The position numbers and the translations under genes are program-made. The notes beneath the pieces are model-generated. The model did no database searches and had not been told where the DNA came from. It was given only the letters and a program-made list of their open reading frames with translations. Below are positions 47,589-58,523 of a stretch of 64,000 nt of DNA, in pieces (the stretch's first letter is position 1; each line of letters opens with the position of its first letter). Source of the DNA: Gigaspora rosea (lineage: Eukaryota > Glomeromycota > Glomeromycetes > Diversisporales > Gigasporaceae); contig QKWP01000128.1 of NCBI GenBank assembly GCA_003550325.1, positions 89,234 through 153,233 of the forward strand. Reading direction: 5' to 3'.

Positions 47589-48520
47589 AAATTCCCGGCA
47601 ATACAAAATCTGACCACACTGTGCAATACTATAGCCTTTTACCGGTACTTCACTGACTTTTAAGGTTAGGATCACTTAGTTTAGGGTTAGGTTAGATTTA
47701 AGTGTTTTTATATAGTAAAATTGTTTCCCGTTAATACCATCAAGCAGGTTTGGACTGACTTTCTGCCGATTTTCACGTTTTTTTACGTTTCTTGCTTTAA
47801 AATTTTTGAAATTTGATTGGTCCATCGTCGCGTGATTTATCTCCGAGTAAATCTACACTTACCAGTTCACGTGATTTTGTACTGTTTTTAGGTAGGTACA
47901 AACATTACCCGAATTGGTAAGTGTTCACATGAAATGCCGACACAGCCACACGTGATACGTGATTTATCTTTTAAGCGAAGACATCTTTAACATCTACCAA
48001 GCAAATTTGTTAAATTTTTTATTTAGGCCGCTTGAAGTAAAACTTTCGTTTAACGTTACCCCCCTCCACACCTGAGCTCCCCCCCTAAAATTAAACAAAT
48101 AGAGGTGACAAATTAGGTCGGCACGGTGATCGGAATTTTTCGGTTATGGTTGGGATTTTTCGGTATACTATATGTTTATTTTTTATGTTTATTTTTCCCC
48201 CCTCCCCCCGTGAATAAGAAAAAAAATAAGGTTAAACGAAATTTAACTGCAAGAGGCCTATGTATTAAAAAATTTTAAATAAATTTTTATGTTTGAACGC
48301 TAATTGGATTATATAAACTTTAAATTAATTTTGCTCAATAAAACTAATTTAGGTTATATGAACCTGGATTAGGTTCATTTGAACCTGATTTAGGGTCGTT
48401 CGAACCTGATTTAGGTTCATTTGAACCTCGTTTAATTTTAATGTTTGTTTAATTTTTCCCCGCCCCCCGTGCAAATTTCAAAAAAATAACGTTAAACGAA
48501 ACTTTAACTGCAAACGGCCT
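47474..48520. repeat. 1.05-kb duplicated block, copy 2
   Basis: Matches 43472-44520. Here it is continuous with the upstream reading frame on its left and diverges from copy 1 exactly after GGCCT at 48520, the right end of the MITE. Confidence 0.9.
48026..48520. mobile_element. AGGCCG-ended MITE, copy 2
   Basis: Same structure as 44024-44520, including the internal AGGTTCATTTGAACCT array. Confidence 0.78.
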
Positions 48521-48534
48521 TATTTAAAAATTAC

Positions 48535-49400
48535 GAGCCTGCAGAATTGAAATAAAAAAGGTTCATAGAATTTTTCCGGTGGTTGCCATGATATCTTAAT
48601 TCAAAATTTAGCTTTTGATAGACGTTTTGAATTTTGTCAAAATTTGAACTAAGATATCTAGACAACCACCAAGCAAATTCGATAAAATTTTTTATTTGAA
48701 TTTTACAGGTTTTTAGAATTGACATAAAGAAAAAGTTTATAGAATTTGACTTTGTGATTGTCAAGATATCATCGTTTAAGTTTGAAAAAATTTGGCTTAG
48801 CTTCTATTTTGATACATAGATGTTTTGAATTTGTCAAATTTCGAAGATATCTTGATAGCCACCAAGCAAAATTCGATAAAAATTTTTTTAATTTGAACTC
48901 TTCGAATTTGTAGAATTCAAATAAAAATATTTCATCAAATTTTGCTTAAGGGTTGTCAAAATATCTTCGTTCAGAGTTTGAAACAATTTTGGCACAGCTA
49001 GGTTAATGTTAAATATTTAGACGTTTTGGATTTGTCACACTTCGAACGAGATATCTTGACAACCACCAAGCAAAATTCATCATTTTTTTTTTTGAATTCT
49101 ACGAGTTTGTAGAATTCAAATACAAAAAAAAACAAAAAAAATTTTTTTTTTTTTGAATTCTGTGAATTTGTAGAATTTAAATAAAAAAATTTCTCTTCAT
49201 TCAAAGTTTGAAAAATTTTGGCGCAGCTTTTTTTGATATACATTTTAAATTTTGTCAAACTTTGAGTTAAGATATCTTGACAACCACCAAGCAAAATACG
49301 ACTGATATTTTTTTCTTTGAATTCTACAGATTCACATATTCCAAATAAAAATTTGTTATCGAATTTGACGCGGTGGTTGTCAAGATATCTTCTCCCAAAG
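48535..49400. repeat. Tandem array of palindromic units, about 200 bp each
   Basis: About four units. Each starts with TGTAGAATTCAAATAAAAAT-like sequence. Each contains both GGTGGTTGTCAAGATATCTT and its reverse complement AAGATATCTTGACAACCACC, separated by a GTTTGAAAAATTTTGGC-like spacer and a TAGACGTTTTGAATTTGTC block. Every unit can therefore fold on itself. Minus-strand open frames here (48531-48764, 48998-49438) follow the repeat and are not genes. Confidence 0.75.
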
Positions 49401-49491
49401 CTTTTATTTGGCATTATCAAAAAAATTCGTATAAACATACTCCATAATTTGGTTTATCAAAATTTGGGTTAATCATGTCGATATGGAGATA

Positions 49492-49716
49492 AGGCGACCA
49501 ACTGGATTCTATGTTTTACATTACCCCCTCTCCTCAGTGTCCCCCTCCCTCATAGTAGAAAAATTTAGATAAATATACATAGGACTATGGGATATTTCGG
49601 AAACTTTTTAAGCAGTCACGGAACAATACGGAAAAATTTTTTTCGAACCACCCCTCCCCATCTTCCGGAGAGGAGAGGGTGGTAATGTAAAACACAGAAT
49701 CCAGTTGGTCTCGCCT
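49492..49716. mobile_element. MITE with about 45-bp terminal inverted repeats
   Basis: AGGCGACCAACTGGATTC..TTTTACATTACC at the left pairs with GGTAATGTAAAA..GAATCCAGTTGGTCTCGCCT at the right. C-rich subterminal segments. No coding capacity. Confidence 0.8.
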
Positions 49717-49751
49717 AAATCACGACGTGTTACTGTTTCGGTAGCAATCAC

Positions 49752-50053
49752 CTTTAGAATCTCAGCATCTCCAACAAAATTTTATCGATCACGTGACAAC
49801 AGACAAAATTCTTTTAGGTTCGTTTATTTTAGGGTCAGGATCAGAGTTAGAGTAAAGGTTTGAGAAAGGGTAGTGTATAGTAAAATTTTCCAAGGAAGTT
49901 TTTTTTCTAGAGCACTAAAACCAGTTTCTTAAGCAAATTTTGAAAACGATCATGTTACGTTACACCAAGTAGTGATTCGGTATTGCAGTAAATTTCCACG
50001 TGATTGTAAAATTTTGTTAGAATTTTGTTGGTGATCCTGGGGTTCCACTTTAG
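49752..50053. mobile_element. Telomere-core MITE
   Basis: The ends (CTTTAG..CAGCATCTCCAACAAAATT and, inverted, CTAAAG..CAGGATCACCAACAAAATT) pair. The core reads TTAGGGTCAGG..TAGAGTAAAGG..AAGGGTAGTGTATAGTAAAA, then CCAAGGAAGTTTTTTTTCTA and GTTACACCA, as in the related elements at 56687, 57731, 61328 and 62341. Confidence 0.7.
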
Positions 50054-50505
50054 ATGGAATAAATTGGAAAAGCCTTAATTTTTTTCATAACGCAATAAAA
50101 TAAAATTTACGATATCAAAACATGTAAAAGCAAGGTTATGAGAATTGAAATTTGGAACGTACAAGTGAAAAAAAGTATTTTAAATGATTATATTTACGAA
50201 ATAAATTTTGTTAATACATAAATATTCTTACTTAATGCTTATATATAATTATTACCAAATCATAAAATACACAAATCTAAAAAATTTGACTATTAAACTG
50301 TGATAATTAATATTCTCAGGCTAGGATACATAGTTATATATTTCTACGTTTAATAAATGCATCATATAATGCGAAAAATATGTTAAGAGCTTTGCCGAAA
50401 TGGATCAGAGGTTTGAAAAGTTTTCCTAAAGGGTTTAACATTTATTAATATATGATTTAGAGACCAAATTTTAGTTGATTTCATAAATTCATCGTATCGA
50501 TATAC
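50054..50505. other. Short gene-free stretch 3' of the HMG gene
   Basis: AT-rich, with no element seen. It is presumably the 3' untranslated and terminator region of the minus-strand HMG gene. Confidence 0.4.
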
Positions 50506-50994
50506 TTATAACTTACATACATCGAAAATTTGATCTACAATTAAAGATTCATAGAAATTATTTGTATCGAATGATGGTTCTTCATAATAAGGAAACCAAA
50601 ACGAAGTGTCCAAATTTGAAGGATAATCAAGTTGATTGAATATAGGAGAGGTTGGCTCCTTTGGCGTGGTTGCTTGGGCTTTTGTCATGTTCACATCAAA
50701 GACAATCTGATAAGTTTTTTCTTTTTGTTTCCTTTTCTCAATTCTTTTTGAAACATCCGCGTACGCCTTTTTAATTGATGAGTTTTCATTCTTCCATGCT
50801 TGAGACGCTAATTTCGAAATGTCCGTCATTTTCATTTTTATTCCGCTTGCTGTGGCTCGTTTTGAAAATTCTTTTCTATATACAAAAAAAGAGTTCAAAT
50901 ATCTACTGCCCTTTGAAATATTTGCAAGTTCATCGATATTAAACTGCCTGATTTCTCGAACACTGGGCATTTTGATTCGTGAAGCTTCAGTCAT
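50506..50994 (-). CDS. MATA-HMG-type HMG-box protein
   Basis: Single-exon gene of 162 codons, from ATG at 50994-50992 to TAA at 50508-50506. An HMG box spans about residues 30-90: SRYLNSFFVYRKEF (helix 1, in place of the usual RPxNAFxxYR), then MKMTDISKLASQAWKNE (helix 2, the common ISKxxSxxWK motif) and a helix 3 rich in Lys/Arg (VSKRIEKRKQK). The C terminus is Pro/Thr- and Asp/Tyr/Phe-rich without known domains. HMG boxes of this type bind the DNA minor groove. In arbuscular mycorrhizal fungi this class is greatly expanded, only some members resemble mating-type factors, and I cannot tie this one to a mating locus. Its neighbours are all repeats. A second in-frame Met (residue 9) is a possible alternative start. 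A 163-bp MITE lies about 150 bp upstream. Confidence 0.9.
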   Translation of the reverse strand: MTEASRIKMPSVREIRQFNIDELANISKGSRYLNSFFVYRKEFSKRATASGIKMKMTDISKLASQAWKNENSSIKKAYADVSKRIEKRKQKEKTYQIVFDVNMTKAQATTPKEPTSPIFNQLDYPSNLDTSFWFPYYEEPSFDTNNFYESLIVDQIFDVCKL

Positions 50995-51148
50995 TATGCT
51001 AATAAAATAAAGATCAGAAAGAAATTTTGAGTGATCAAAATGATTAAGGTCGGATGAATATTTCTTTAAAGAATGGAAAAAAATGAGCCGAGTTTATATA
51101 GAAAAATCGATAATAGTCAAATGAAATTATTTTTTTTTTGTGATAATA

Positions 51149-51311
51149 CAGTGAAACCTCCTTAAATGCACACTCTCTAAATGTACAACCTCTCTAAATA
51201 CATTCTAAAATTAGACCCCAAATAAATAAAAACTCTATAATTGTATTTGTCTTATTATTCTATATTGTTAGAAGTTTGGTTCTATAAGATGCATTTTAGA
51301 AGGTCTGACTG
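51149..51311. mobile_element. pogo/Tc1-like MITE upstream of the HMG gene
   Basis: CAGTGAAACCTCCTTAAATG at the left pairs with the inverted right end CAGTCAGACCTTCTAAAATG. A TA precedes the left end; the right flank reads CA. The subterminal word TCTCTAAATG is repeated three times. Length 163 bp, like 3317-3489 and 57291-57464. Confidence 0.68.
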
Positions 51312-53261
51312 CATATATTTTTATATAGTATTTAGGGCATTATATTTTCTTATATTGTTTGTTGTAAAAAATTTATTTATTTTTTTGTAAGCAATTGTGT
51401 AAACAAAATGATGACTAATATCTGTCTATTTTTATCATAAAATAATGCAATTAAATGTAAGAGAACAAAATTGACCATTTTTATGGATTTATTTTCTCAT
51501 TGCCATATCTGACATCGCATACTTCGCGTTACCTAACCATGAAACATCAAGATTATTTAGAGCCTTAGACGAATCAATTTGAAAAAAACGCGTGTTACTT
51601 TGTATGCAACGGTTTAACACTGTAAAAAAATGAACAAGTTTATAGGCTTTAATAAAGAAGTATTCCACACAAAGCCCAATTTCAAGCATTAAATAATGTA
51701 GTCGCGTATTATTCGCATAGATGCCAAGTAAAATTGCATTTAACTAAACTTAAGAAAGGTTTATAAGAAACTAAATGAAGAAATAAATTCATTCACAATT
51801 TATTAACAAATATCGTACAGCATGAACTATATAAATATTAAGGAGTATGTTTTATAACAATCTTGCTCTGAATTCTTTTTTGTGTTATTTTCCGGATACA
51901 ATATTCCGTGAAGAGTTCCAAAAAATACTTACAAATGATCTTATAAAATATTTCTTTTTTAGCTTATTCAGGTTTCAAATTCATAATATTCTTTGTTTTG
52001 TATAGAATAATTTGAAAGCAATTCACGGAAAGGTTCTATCTATAATTATTATTATTATATATTAGATCAACATATATCAAGAAAATATATGTTTTGCGAA
52101 TTGTTTTCATAAGTTCTGGAATAACTGAAAAAATTTCCGGTGCCTAATCGATAAGTTTCTGAGTTCGGCCGAAGTTGATAATTTACCGATTTGGTAGTCA
52201 GATGTTCCAGGCTTATTGCAATGGATATTTTAGTTATAGCGGTTTTTTTTTTGAATGTTGATTGGTTAGAATTTATACAAGCGGTTTCACAAGTTTGCCG
52301 CACAAAGTTTAACTAGTCTATTATTGTATAAGCTTAAAATCAATTACAACCTTTTATGACGAAAATCAAGTGCAGATACCTAGTCGCCGTGCAATTAATT
52401 ATATATCTGTATCTTATAAAGATAACAAATTATATAACGGAGATTCTTGCCCGGGCTGGATTCTGTTATATTTATAGAAACATGCATTTGCTTGATATTA
52501 TGCTATATAATGGACGTAGATTCAATAAACCCTGAGTGTGAGTTGTTCAATAGCATCTTTAATTTAATTGTAACATTAGATAATGTAATTGGATTGTACC
52601 ATCAATGATGTCAAGAATATCTAACAAGCTTGATTTCCATTGATTGCCGTAACGATATCTGAAACTACAATTTTTCGTCTCATTTCATTTCAGTAAAGCT
52701 GGGGTTTGGTACTTTCTTTTCATATAACATTCTTGAAACTCGCATTCTCAATCTAAGTCTTTTTGTGTGAATAGGAAATATAATTGCATTTATTTTCATT
52801 GGTCACGTGATTCATAGGTTGCAAAACACAGATAGGATAATAAACCAGTATTCTTTCAAAATCACTGGTGTGATATGCAAACTTCCTAAATATTTTTTAA
52901 ACATTTTCCAAACTTAAAATTACACGAGAGATACGAAACAATATAGAAAAGCTGCATATCATCCTAAATATTTTGAACAAAAAGGTTTATTATTCCACCT
53001 GTGAATTCTTCGTTTGTTAATTTTTTTGTCAGCTATCGGATGATTTCGGGAAATTAGAACTTCCACTGGGTGAAACAGGTTAAAAATGACGGAATTTGTT
53101 TTTTTTGAAAAATTGGAAAATGAATCGGTCGGGTAATACAAAACGAAAAATCAAGCATAAGATTCTTTTCCAACTCAATGTAACCAATTTGGTCATAACA
53201 CAATCGTATATACATGCATCCACTTATTTGAAACTCCTGGAAAGGAAATAGCCAATTGGAG
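51312..53261. other. Gene-free stretch
   Basis: No gene recognised. Short minus-strand open frames (51489-51689, 52067-52303, 52959-53141) have no recognisable domain and no support. The GC content is slightly higher than in neighbouring repeats, so an undetected gene with short exons cannot be excluded. Confidence 0.4.
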
Positions 53262-53525
53262 AGTGCAAATTTTATCTATTCCTGATCAACCCGACGAAGA
53301 ATCCGAACACGCGTAAAAGAAGAAAAAGGCGAAAATATGCCAAAACTAATGTTTAAATCGATCTTGATCACTAATTAAAAATGACGGGAATGAAATTTTA
53401 CATATATTAAGCATCACCCTAACCCTATAGCATTTAATGTTATGGCCCTAACCCTAAATTTTTATCTCATGCACTTCGCTTATTTAAAATCGGATTTCCT
53501 TTTTTGTTTGTATTACCCGCGCAAA
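53262..53525. repeat. Dispersed repeat, relative of 20112-20390
   Basis: Same orientation and block order as the copy at 20 kb. Here the interior has two CCCTAACCCTA words. Confidence 0.7.
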
Positions 53526-53658
53526 ATAAGTAAAGTTAAGCCATCAACAATCAGGTTTATAGGAGATGTGAAACCCACTGATGACTAAAATAATAGAAAA
53601 CGGATAATCATCATGACGGAATAAAATCAGATAAACGTTAATGTAATTAAAGTTTTAT

Positions 53659-53808
53659 ATATGTCGTAGCCCAGATGACAATCTAAACAAATTAAAATTA
53701 ATTTAGCCCAGATGTTAGGGTTAGATTAGTGTTAAATTTGGCCAATTTTCATTTAGGCTGCCAGAGATTGTCGTCTGGGCAGGATTGTCACCTGGGCTAC
53801 AACATATA
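53659..53808. mobile_element. Short MITE with TAGCCCAG ends
   Basis: ATATGTCGTAGCCCAGATGA at the left pairs with the inverted right end ATATGTTGTAGCCCAGGTGA. The interior repeats TAGCCCAGATG and contains TTAGGGTTAG. About 150 bp. Confidence 0.7.
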
Positions 53809-54566
53809 TATCCTAATGAATCGCACATTTCCACTTTTAATAATATATATATATATATAATTTTTTTTTTTTTGAAAATCTTGCCGATTTACTTATTTTT
53901 TTCTTAAAATTGTCAGTACTGTTCCTGATGTGGGTGAAAAAAATTCGATTTGTGTACTGCTCCTGTTGTGCTTCTAAAAAACTACGTAGCTACCGGTAGG
54001 AGTGGCTACCAGTGGTAGATGCCTACTGGTACGTAGCTACCAATTTATCACTAATTGTATACAATGAATGGACAAATTCTATTGGTTTCTATTTTTAACT
54101 AATGGTATCTACCCTGCATATTAATAAATATACCTCACTAACTACAACACTATCGAATAAAGCTATGGTCTAAACCAAAAAAAAAAATCGGAGATAACAT
54201 TCATGGCAATTACTTTGGCCTATTGCGCAAAAGTTTTTCAGCACAAATACCCTTAATTTATCAAGGTATTGCCCTTCTTGGTACGGCACAGTTTTGAGTA
54301 TTGGGAACAGCACAACTCATACAGGAGGGTCCCCAAAATTCCGTGATGGAATACGTCGGAGTGCATCGGAATCATGGTCGGCTGGATCGGTGTCAAAATT
54401 GCCCAAGATCATAAAAAATTTTACTAATGAAATCATATCCATTCATTAAGTAAAAAATGCCTAGCTGATAATTTTGCTATAGAACCTGCTAGCAACTTGG
54501 GCTAAACGCCGACCTAGATCCGACGCATCCAACCCGGACCATCCTGTAAAATTCGTACGACACAGT
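53809..54566. other. Gene-free stretch with a small palindromic cluster
   Basis: At 53985-54045 the words CTACGTAGCTACC and CTACTGGTACGTAGC form overlapping palindromes. No gene seen. Confidence 0.45.
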
Positions 54567-54833
54567 TAGTGATGTGCCATTTATATGATAACTAAATTTT
54601 TTTAGAGTACAGTACGTACAGTACGTATAGTTGTATAGTGTGTATAGCATGTGCAATATGTATGGTATGTGTATGATATATAAGCCATCTATATACAAAA
54701 TTTTGCAAGGAATAACTTTACTTAGAAAATAAAAGGCGGTTTCATAAGTAAAAATTTGATGTATGAATAGTTTTATCATTTGTAGAGATTCTAAACTTTT
54801 TTTTGCTACTGTACTATACGCGGCACATCACTA
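54567..54833. mobile_element. hAT-like MITE with perfect 8-bp target duplication
   Basis: The ends TAGTGATGTGCC and GGCACATCACTA are perfect inverted repeats. Both flanks are GACACAGT (54559-54566 and 54834-54841). The 267-bp interior contains GTACAGTACGTA repeats and no coding sequence. An open frame on the minus strand (54489-54779) runs across its boundary and is not a gene. Confidence 0.92.
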
Positions 54834-54841
54834 GACACAGT

Positions 54842-55335
54842 ATATTTCTCAAATATATGTACCTAATTATTTTTATGTACCTAATTATTTTTGTGTACCT
54901 AGTAGGTACACAATATAATGTATATTAATTTAAACTGTGCCTAATAAAAATATTTGTTATCTAGGTACGGTACAGTTATGTTTTAAATATATATATATAT
55001 ATTTATTTATAATTTGTGTACTGTACCTTATAAATATATTATTCTTTTGGGTACGGTACGGTACAGTTAATAGTAAATTAAGTATTGTATGTTATATAAA
55101 AAATATTGTTATTTTTAATGTATAGTTTAGAATATCATATTTATATAAGGTATAAACGGTATGTATTATTTTTTGAAATATTAATTATTTTTAATTGAAA
55201 ATAATATTTAATAAAAATTTTTATATTTTAAATTTAACTGTTAATTAAATTTATTATTAAATATAATTTTATGTTATATTATTAATATTAATTATTATTT
55301 TAAATTTATAAGTTTTAAATATATATTATGTATAT
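54842..55335. other. AT-rich stretch with GGTACGGTACAG and GTACCTA words
   Basis: Short repeats such as TGTACCTAATTATTTT (two adjacent copies near 54858) and GGTACGGTAC (54964, 55051). No gene. Confidence 0.5.
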
Positions 55336-56610
55336 CAGGGATGGTAAATGACCTGAAATGACCTCGTGACTCAAATGAATAATGACCAGATGTTGGTCAT
55401 TTCAAAAGGTGAAATGACCTATAAGGTCATTTGAAATTTTATATTAACACTAGAGATATAGTAATTTAGTTGGTCACAACTTATTAATCGGTTATTTAAA
55501 GCAACCATGTGTGTTGTATATAATTAACTAGGGTATTTAGTCGTATTAATATATGTAAATGCAAATAATTTTTATGCTCCCAACTAACCGGATGCAAATA
55601 AAATAAACATTTAAATAGTTATGAATTAACTTAAATTAATAAAAATTCTTTATATTTACAACATTAACGTGATTAAATAGTATATCTTATATGAATAACT
55701 TATTTTAAACGTTTAGGTTAATGAATACTTACCGATTGAAATTAAAAGCAATTTTCATGAATAGATTATTTTAAGTACTTATATTATCGAACTTTGATTT
55801 ATTTGGATCGACAATATTTGTAATTTTTTGGGTCTCATGAATCCGCAAATACAACATAAGTAGCCACCCTAAGTTAGTCATATTTTATGAAATTTATTTA
55901 TCTATAAAAAAGAGAAATACGGTGAATAATTAATTGAGTTCCATGAAATGTAATGAATTTGAAGTGACTACTGTATTATAATACAGGACTCAAAAAAAAA
56001 AAAATGCAAATATGGTGAATTAAGCAGTCAATATTTACGAAACTTATTTTCAAAACTTAGATTAATAAATATCCTTTGTGGATTATTATGACAAATGTTT
56101 GCGAATAACTTATTTTTTAGATCTTAGATTAATAAATGTTTTTTATACCACTAAGTCTACAAGTGAAATTAATAGTAAATATCATAACTCGAATAACTTA
56201 TTTCAGACCTAGATTATAAAATGTTTTTATATTCACTAAGTGTTGTAAAATATATATTAAATAATAATATCCATAACTCGAATGGCTTATTTAAATGCAT
56301 AACCTCGATAAATAGTATTAAAATTTGTAAGCCTCTATATGACCCGTTGACCCTGGTCATGACTTGGAGCACCATTATCTGACTGGTCGGGTCTCTAGGC
56401 ACAGCATCCGATCATACACAAACATTAAATGACCCACCGATTGCAAATAACTCGGCCCGTTCCCAAATGACCCAGGTTATTTCCAAATGACCTGAGTCAT
56501 TTTGTCACGAGTCATTTTCAAATGACCCGGAATTTAAATGACCGTAATGACTGAAGTCATTTCAGATCATTTGCAAAGTAGGTAAATGACCAGATCATTT
56601 ACCATCCCTG
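55336..56610. mobile_element. hAT-like non-autonomous element, 1.28 kb
   Basis: CAGGGATGGTAAATGA begins both ends, inverted. Flanks ATGTATAT and ATATATAT match at 7 of 8 positions. Both subterminal regions carry many AAATGACC words. The interior repeats an about 105-bp unit (CGAATAACTTATTTT..TAGATTAATAAAT) around 55690-56320. No transposase. Confidence 0.8.
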
Positions 56611-56686
56611 ATATATATATATAATATTATATAATAATATATATAGATGATATTATCTAATAATATACAGTAATACTAAATCGAAA

Positions 56687-57021
56687 CACTGGGGCTCAAC
56701 ACCAGTATGTGGTGTAGTGTGAAGATCAATATCAAAAAATAATCAAAAAAAAATAATCAAAAATTAAACTTGATAAATGTTAAGTTAGAGTTAATAGTTA
56801 GGGGTTAGGGTGAGGCATAGTAGTATATAGTAAAATTTTATAAGGAGTTTTTTTTAAAAAAAAGGTGGTTTCATAATTTTATAAATAAAATTTTGAGTTA
56901 GAAGGTACTTTAAAAAAATAGCAATACAACAAACATTTTATGTTACACCTGATCTTTACATTACACTGCATTTAAAAAATTTGGTTGGTAAAAGTCATTG
57001 TGGTGTTGAGCACCAATAGTG
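56687..57021. mobile_element. Telomere-core MITE
   Basis: CACTGGGGCTCAACACCA pairs with TGGTGTTGAGCACCAATAGTG. The core: GTTAGGGGTTAGGGTG, then TATATAGTAAAATTTTATAA, GGTGGTTTCATAA and GTTACACCTGATCTT. Plus orientation relative to its relatives at 57731, 61328 and 62341. Confidence 0.75.
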
Positions 57022-57290
57022 CAGTTTAGTAAAGCTGATAATATATATATAATATTTTATAATAATATACTGTATATATATAAATTAAATTATTATATAG
57101 CTGTAATTTTCTCATCCAAATTAGATAAATTTTTTATTATAGAAATAATATTGGGCTATTACATTTTAAAATTTTATACAATTTGAGTTAGTATGTTTTG
57201 AGAAATTGCTTAAAAACTATAAGTAATTTTTTTAAAAACTTGCTTATAATTTTTAAGAACTACTGATCCAAATTGCATAAAATTTTAGTA

Positions 57291-57464
57291 CAGTTAAGCC
57301 TCTCAAAACTGATTCTGTCAAAACTAATAACCTGTCAAATCTGATAAAAAGTTAATCCACCAAGTCCATTTCTGTTATATGAATCTAATAATGATTTCAA
57401 ATATGAAAGTCTCTCAATACTAATACAAAACTTGTCCACTATACATACCAGTTTGGTTCAACTG
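57291..57464. mobile_element. pogo/Tc1-like MITE with TA duplication
   Basis: CAGTTAAGCCTCTCAAAACT and the inverted right end CAGTTGAACCAAACTGG are flanked by TA (57289-57290, 57465-57466). A subterminal word CTGTCAAAACTGAT is repeated three times. 174 bp. Confidence 0.75.
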
Positions 57465-57730
57465 TATATTGTAGCCAATATCACTTATATCTATAGCAAA
57501 AATTTTATACAACTTGTATTAGTAGTTGTTAAGAAAATTACAGTTGGGGTTAATAAAATTTAAATATTATAATAAAAATACAGTTTATAAAAGATAAAAT
57601 TTGGTTAGTCAATATACTATTATATTGGAAAAAGAGGTATATATAGTTAATAGTAAATTCTAATTATATTTTTTCTGCAATTCTTTTAATTTATATATAT
57701 TTGATATAGTAATATATTGAGTAAATCTAT

Positions 57731-58050
57731 TTGTCACTGGCGATGACAATCCTGTGCCAACCGTGCCAATAGGAATCAAGAGCAGGTGTAATGTTATACC
57801 TGATTGTGTAACATGAAAATGAAGTGAAAAAACTCCGTTTTCAAAAATATTACGATAGCTGAAAATTTTGACTATTAAACCACTCTTTATTCTAGTAAAA
57901 AAAAATTCCTCGTGAAATTTTACTATATAGTTATCTCTAATCCTAACCCTAACCCAAACCCTAACCCTAACCCTAACGAAAATAAATTTACACATGTTTA
58001 TATTTGTTTTGATCATACATTACACAGAGGCATGTCACCGCCGGTGACAA
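57731..58050. mobile_element. Telomere-core MITE, inverted
   Basis: TTGTCACTGGCGATGACA pairs with TGTCACCGCCGGTGACAA, and each end is itself palindromic. On the minus strand the core reads TTAGGGTTAGGG (about five telomere-like units), then TATAGTAAAATTTCACGAGG and GAGTGGTTTAATAG. An open frame on the minus strand (57660-58016) covers this and is not a gene. Confidence 0.75.
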
Positions 58051-58523
58051 GCACATTTTTTCTTATATATTAAGTTACTTTATAATTGAAATTATAGTAG
58101 AAATAATTTTTAAATTTAAACAATAGCAAAAAAAAAAATATATTTAAAATAACTAGTAATGATTATTACCAACACTATAGATTTTCTACAAAAATATAGG
58201 CTGGTGCAAAAAATTTGTATTTCAAAAAAGAATAAATGCATATCTCGCACTCTGCAATGTACTTATATATTGCACCCTAATTTGATTGGCTAAATTTGTA
58301 GATCATTATTTTAAAAAAAAATAAACAAATTATTGTAAAAACTTTTAGGTTAGGGTTAGGTTGGAAGGTTTACTAGAAAATTCTTAAATTTCTTTGCACA
58401 TATATGCAAAATTTTGTCTGAACAAGTTTACTTAGTTGAATTAGAAAGGTTGTCTTATCAAATTTTGAGATATTTGCAATTTTTCATTTTTTTAACTCAT
58501 TTTTGACAATTTCTCTAAATTTT

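Noticed and set aside
48998..49438. 146-codon minus-strand frame
   Set aside because: It follows the palindromic tandem array and its translation repeats itself (FYKLVEFKKKN-like text), with no domain.
57950..57980. TTAGGG repeats as a telomere or chromosome end
   Set aside because: Only about five units, internal, inside an element with terminal inverted repeats and recurring with the same flanks elsewhere.
57660..58016. Minus-strand 118-codon frame
   Set aside because: It lies over a MITE with telomere-like repeats (the translation is a VRVRVRVWVRVR-type repeat) and spans the element boundary.
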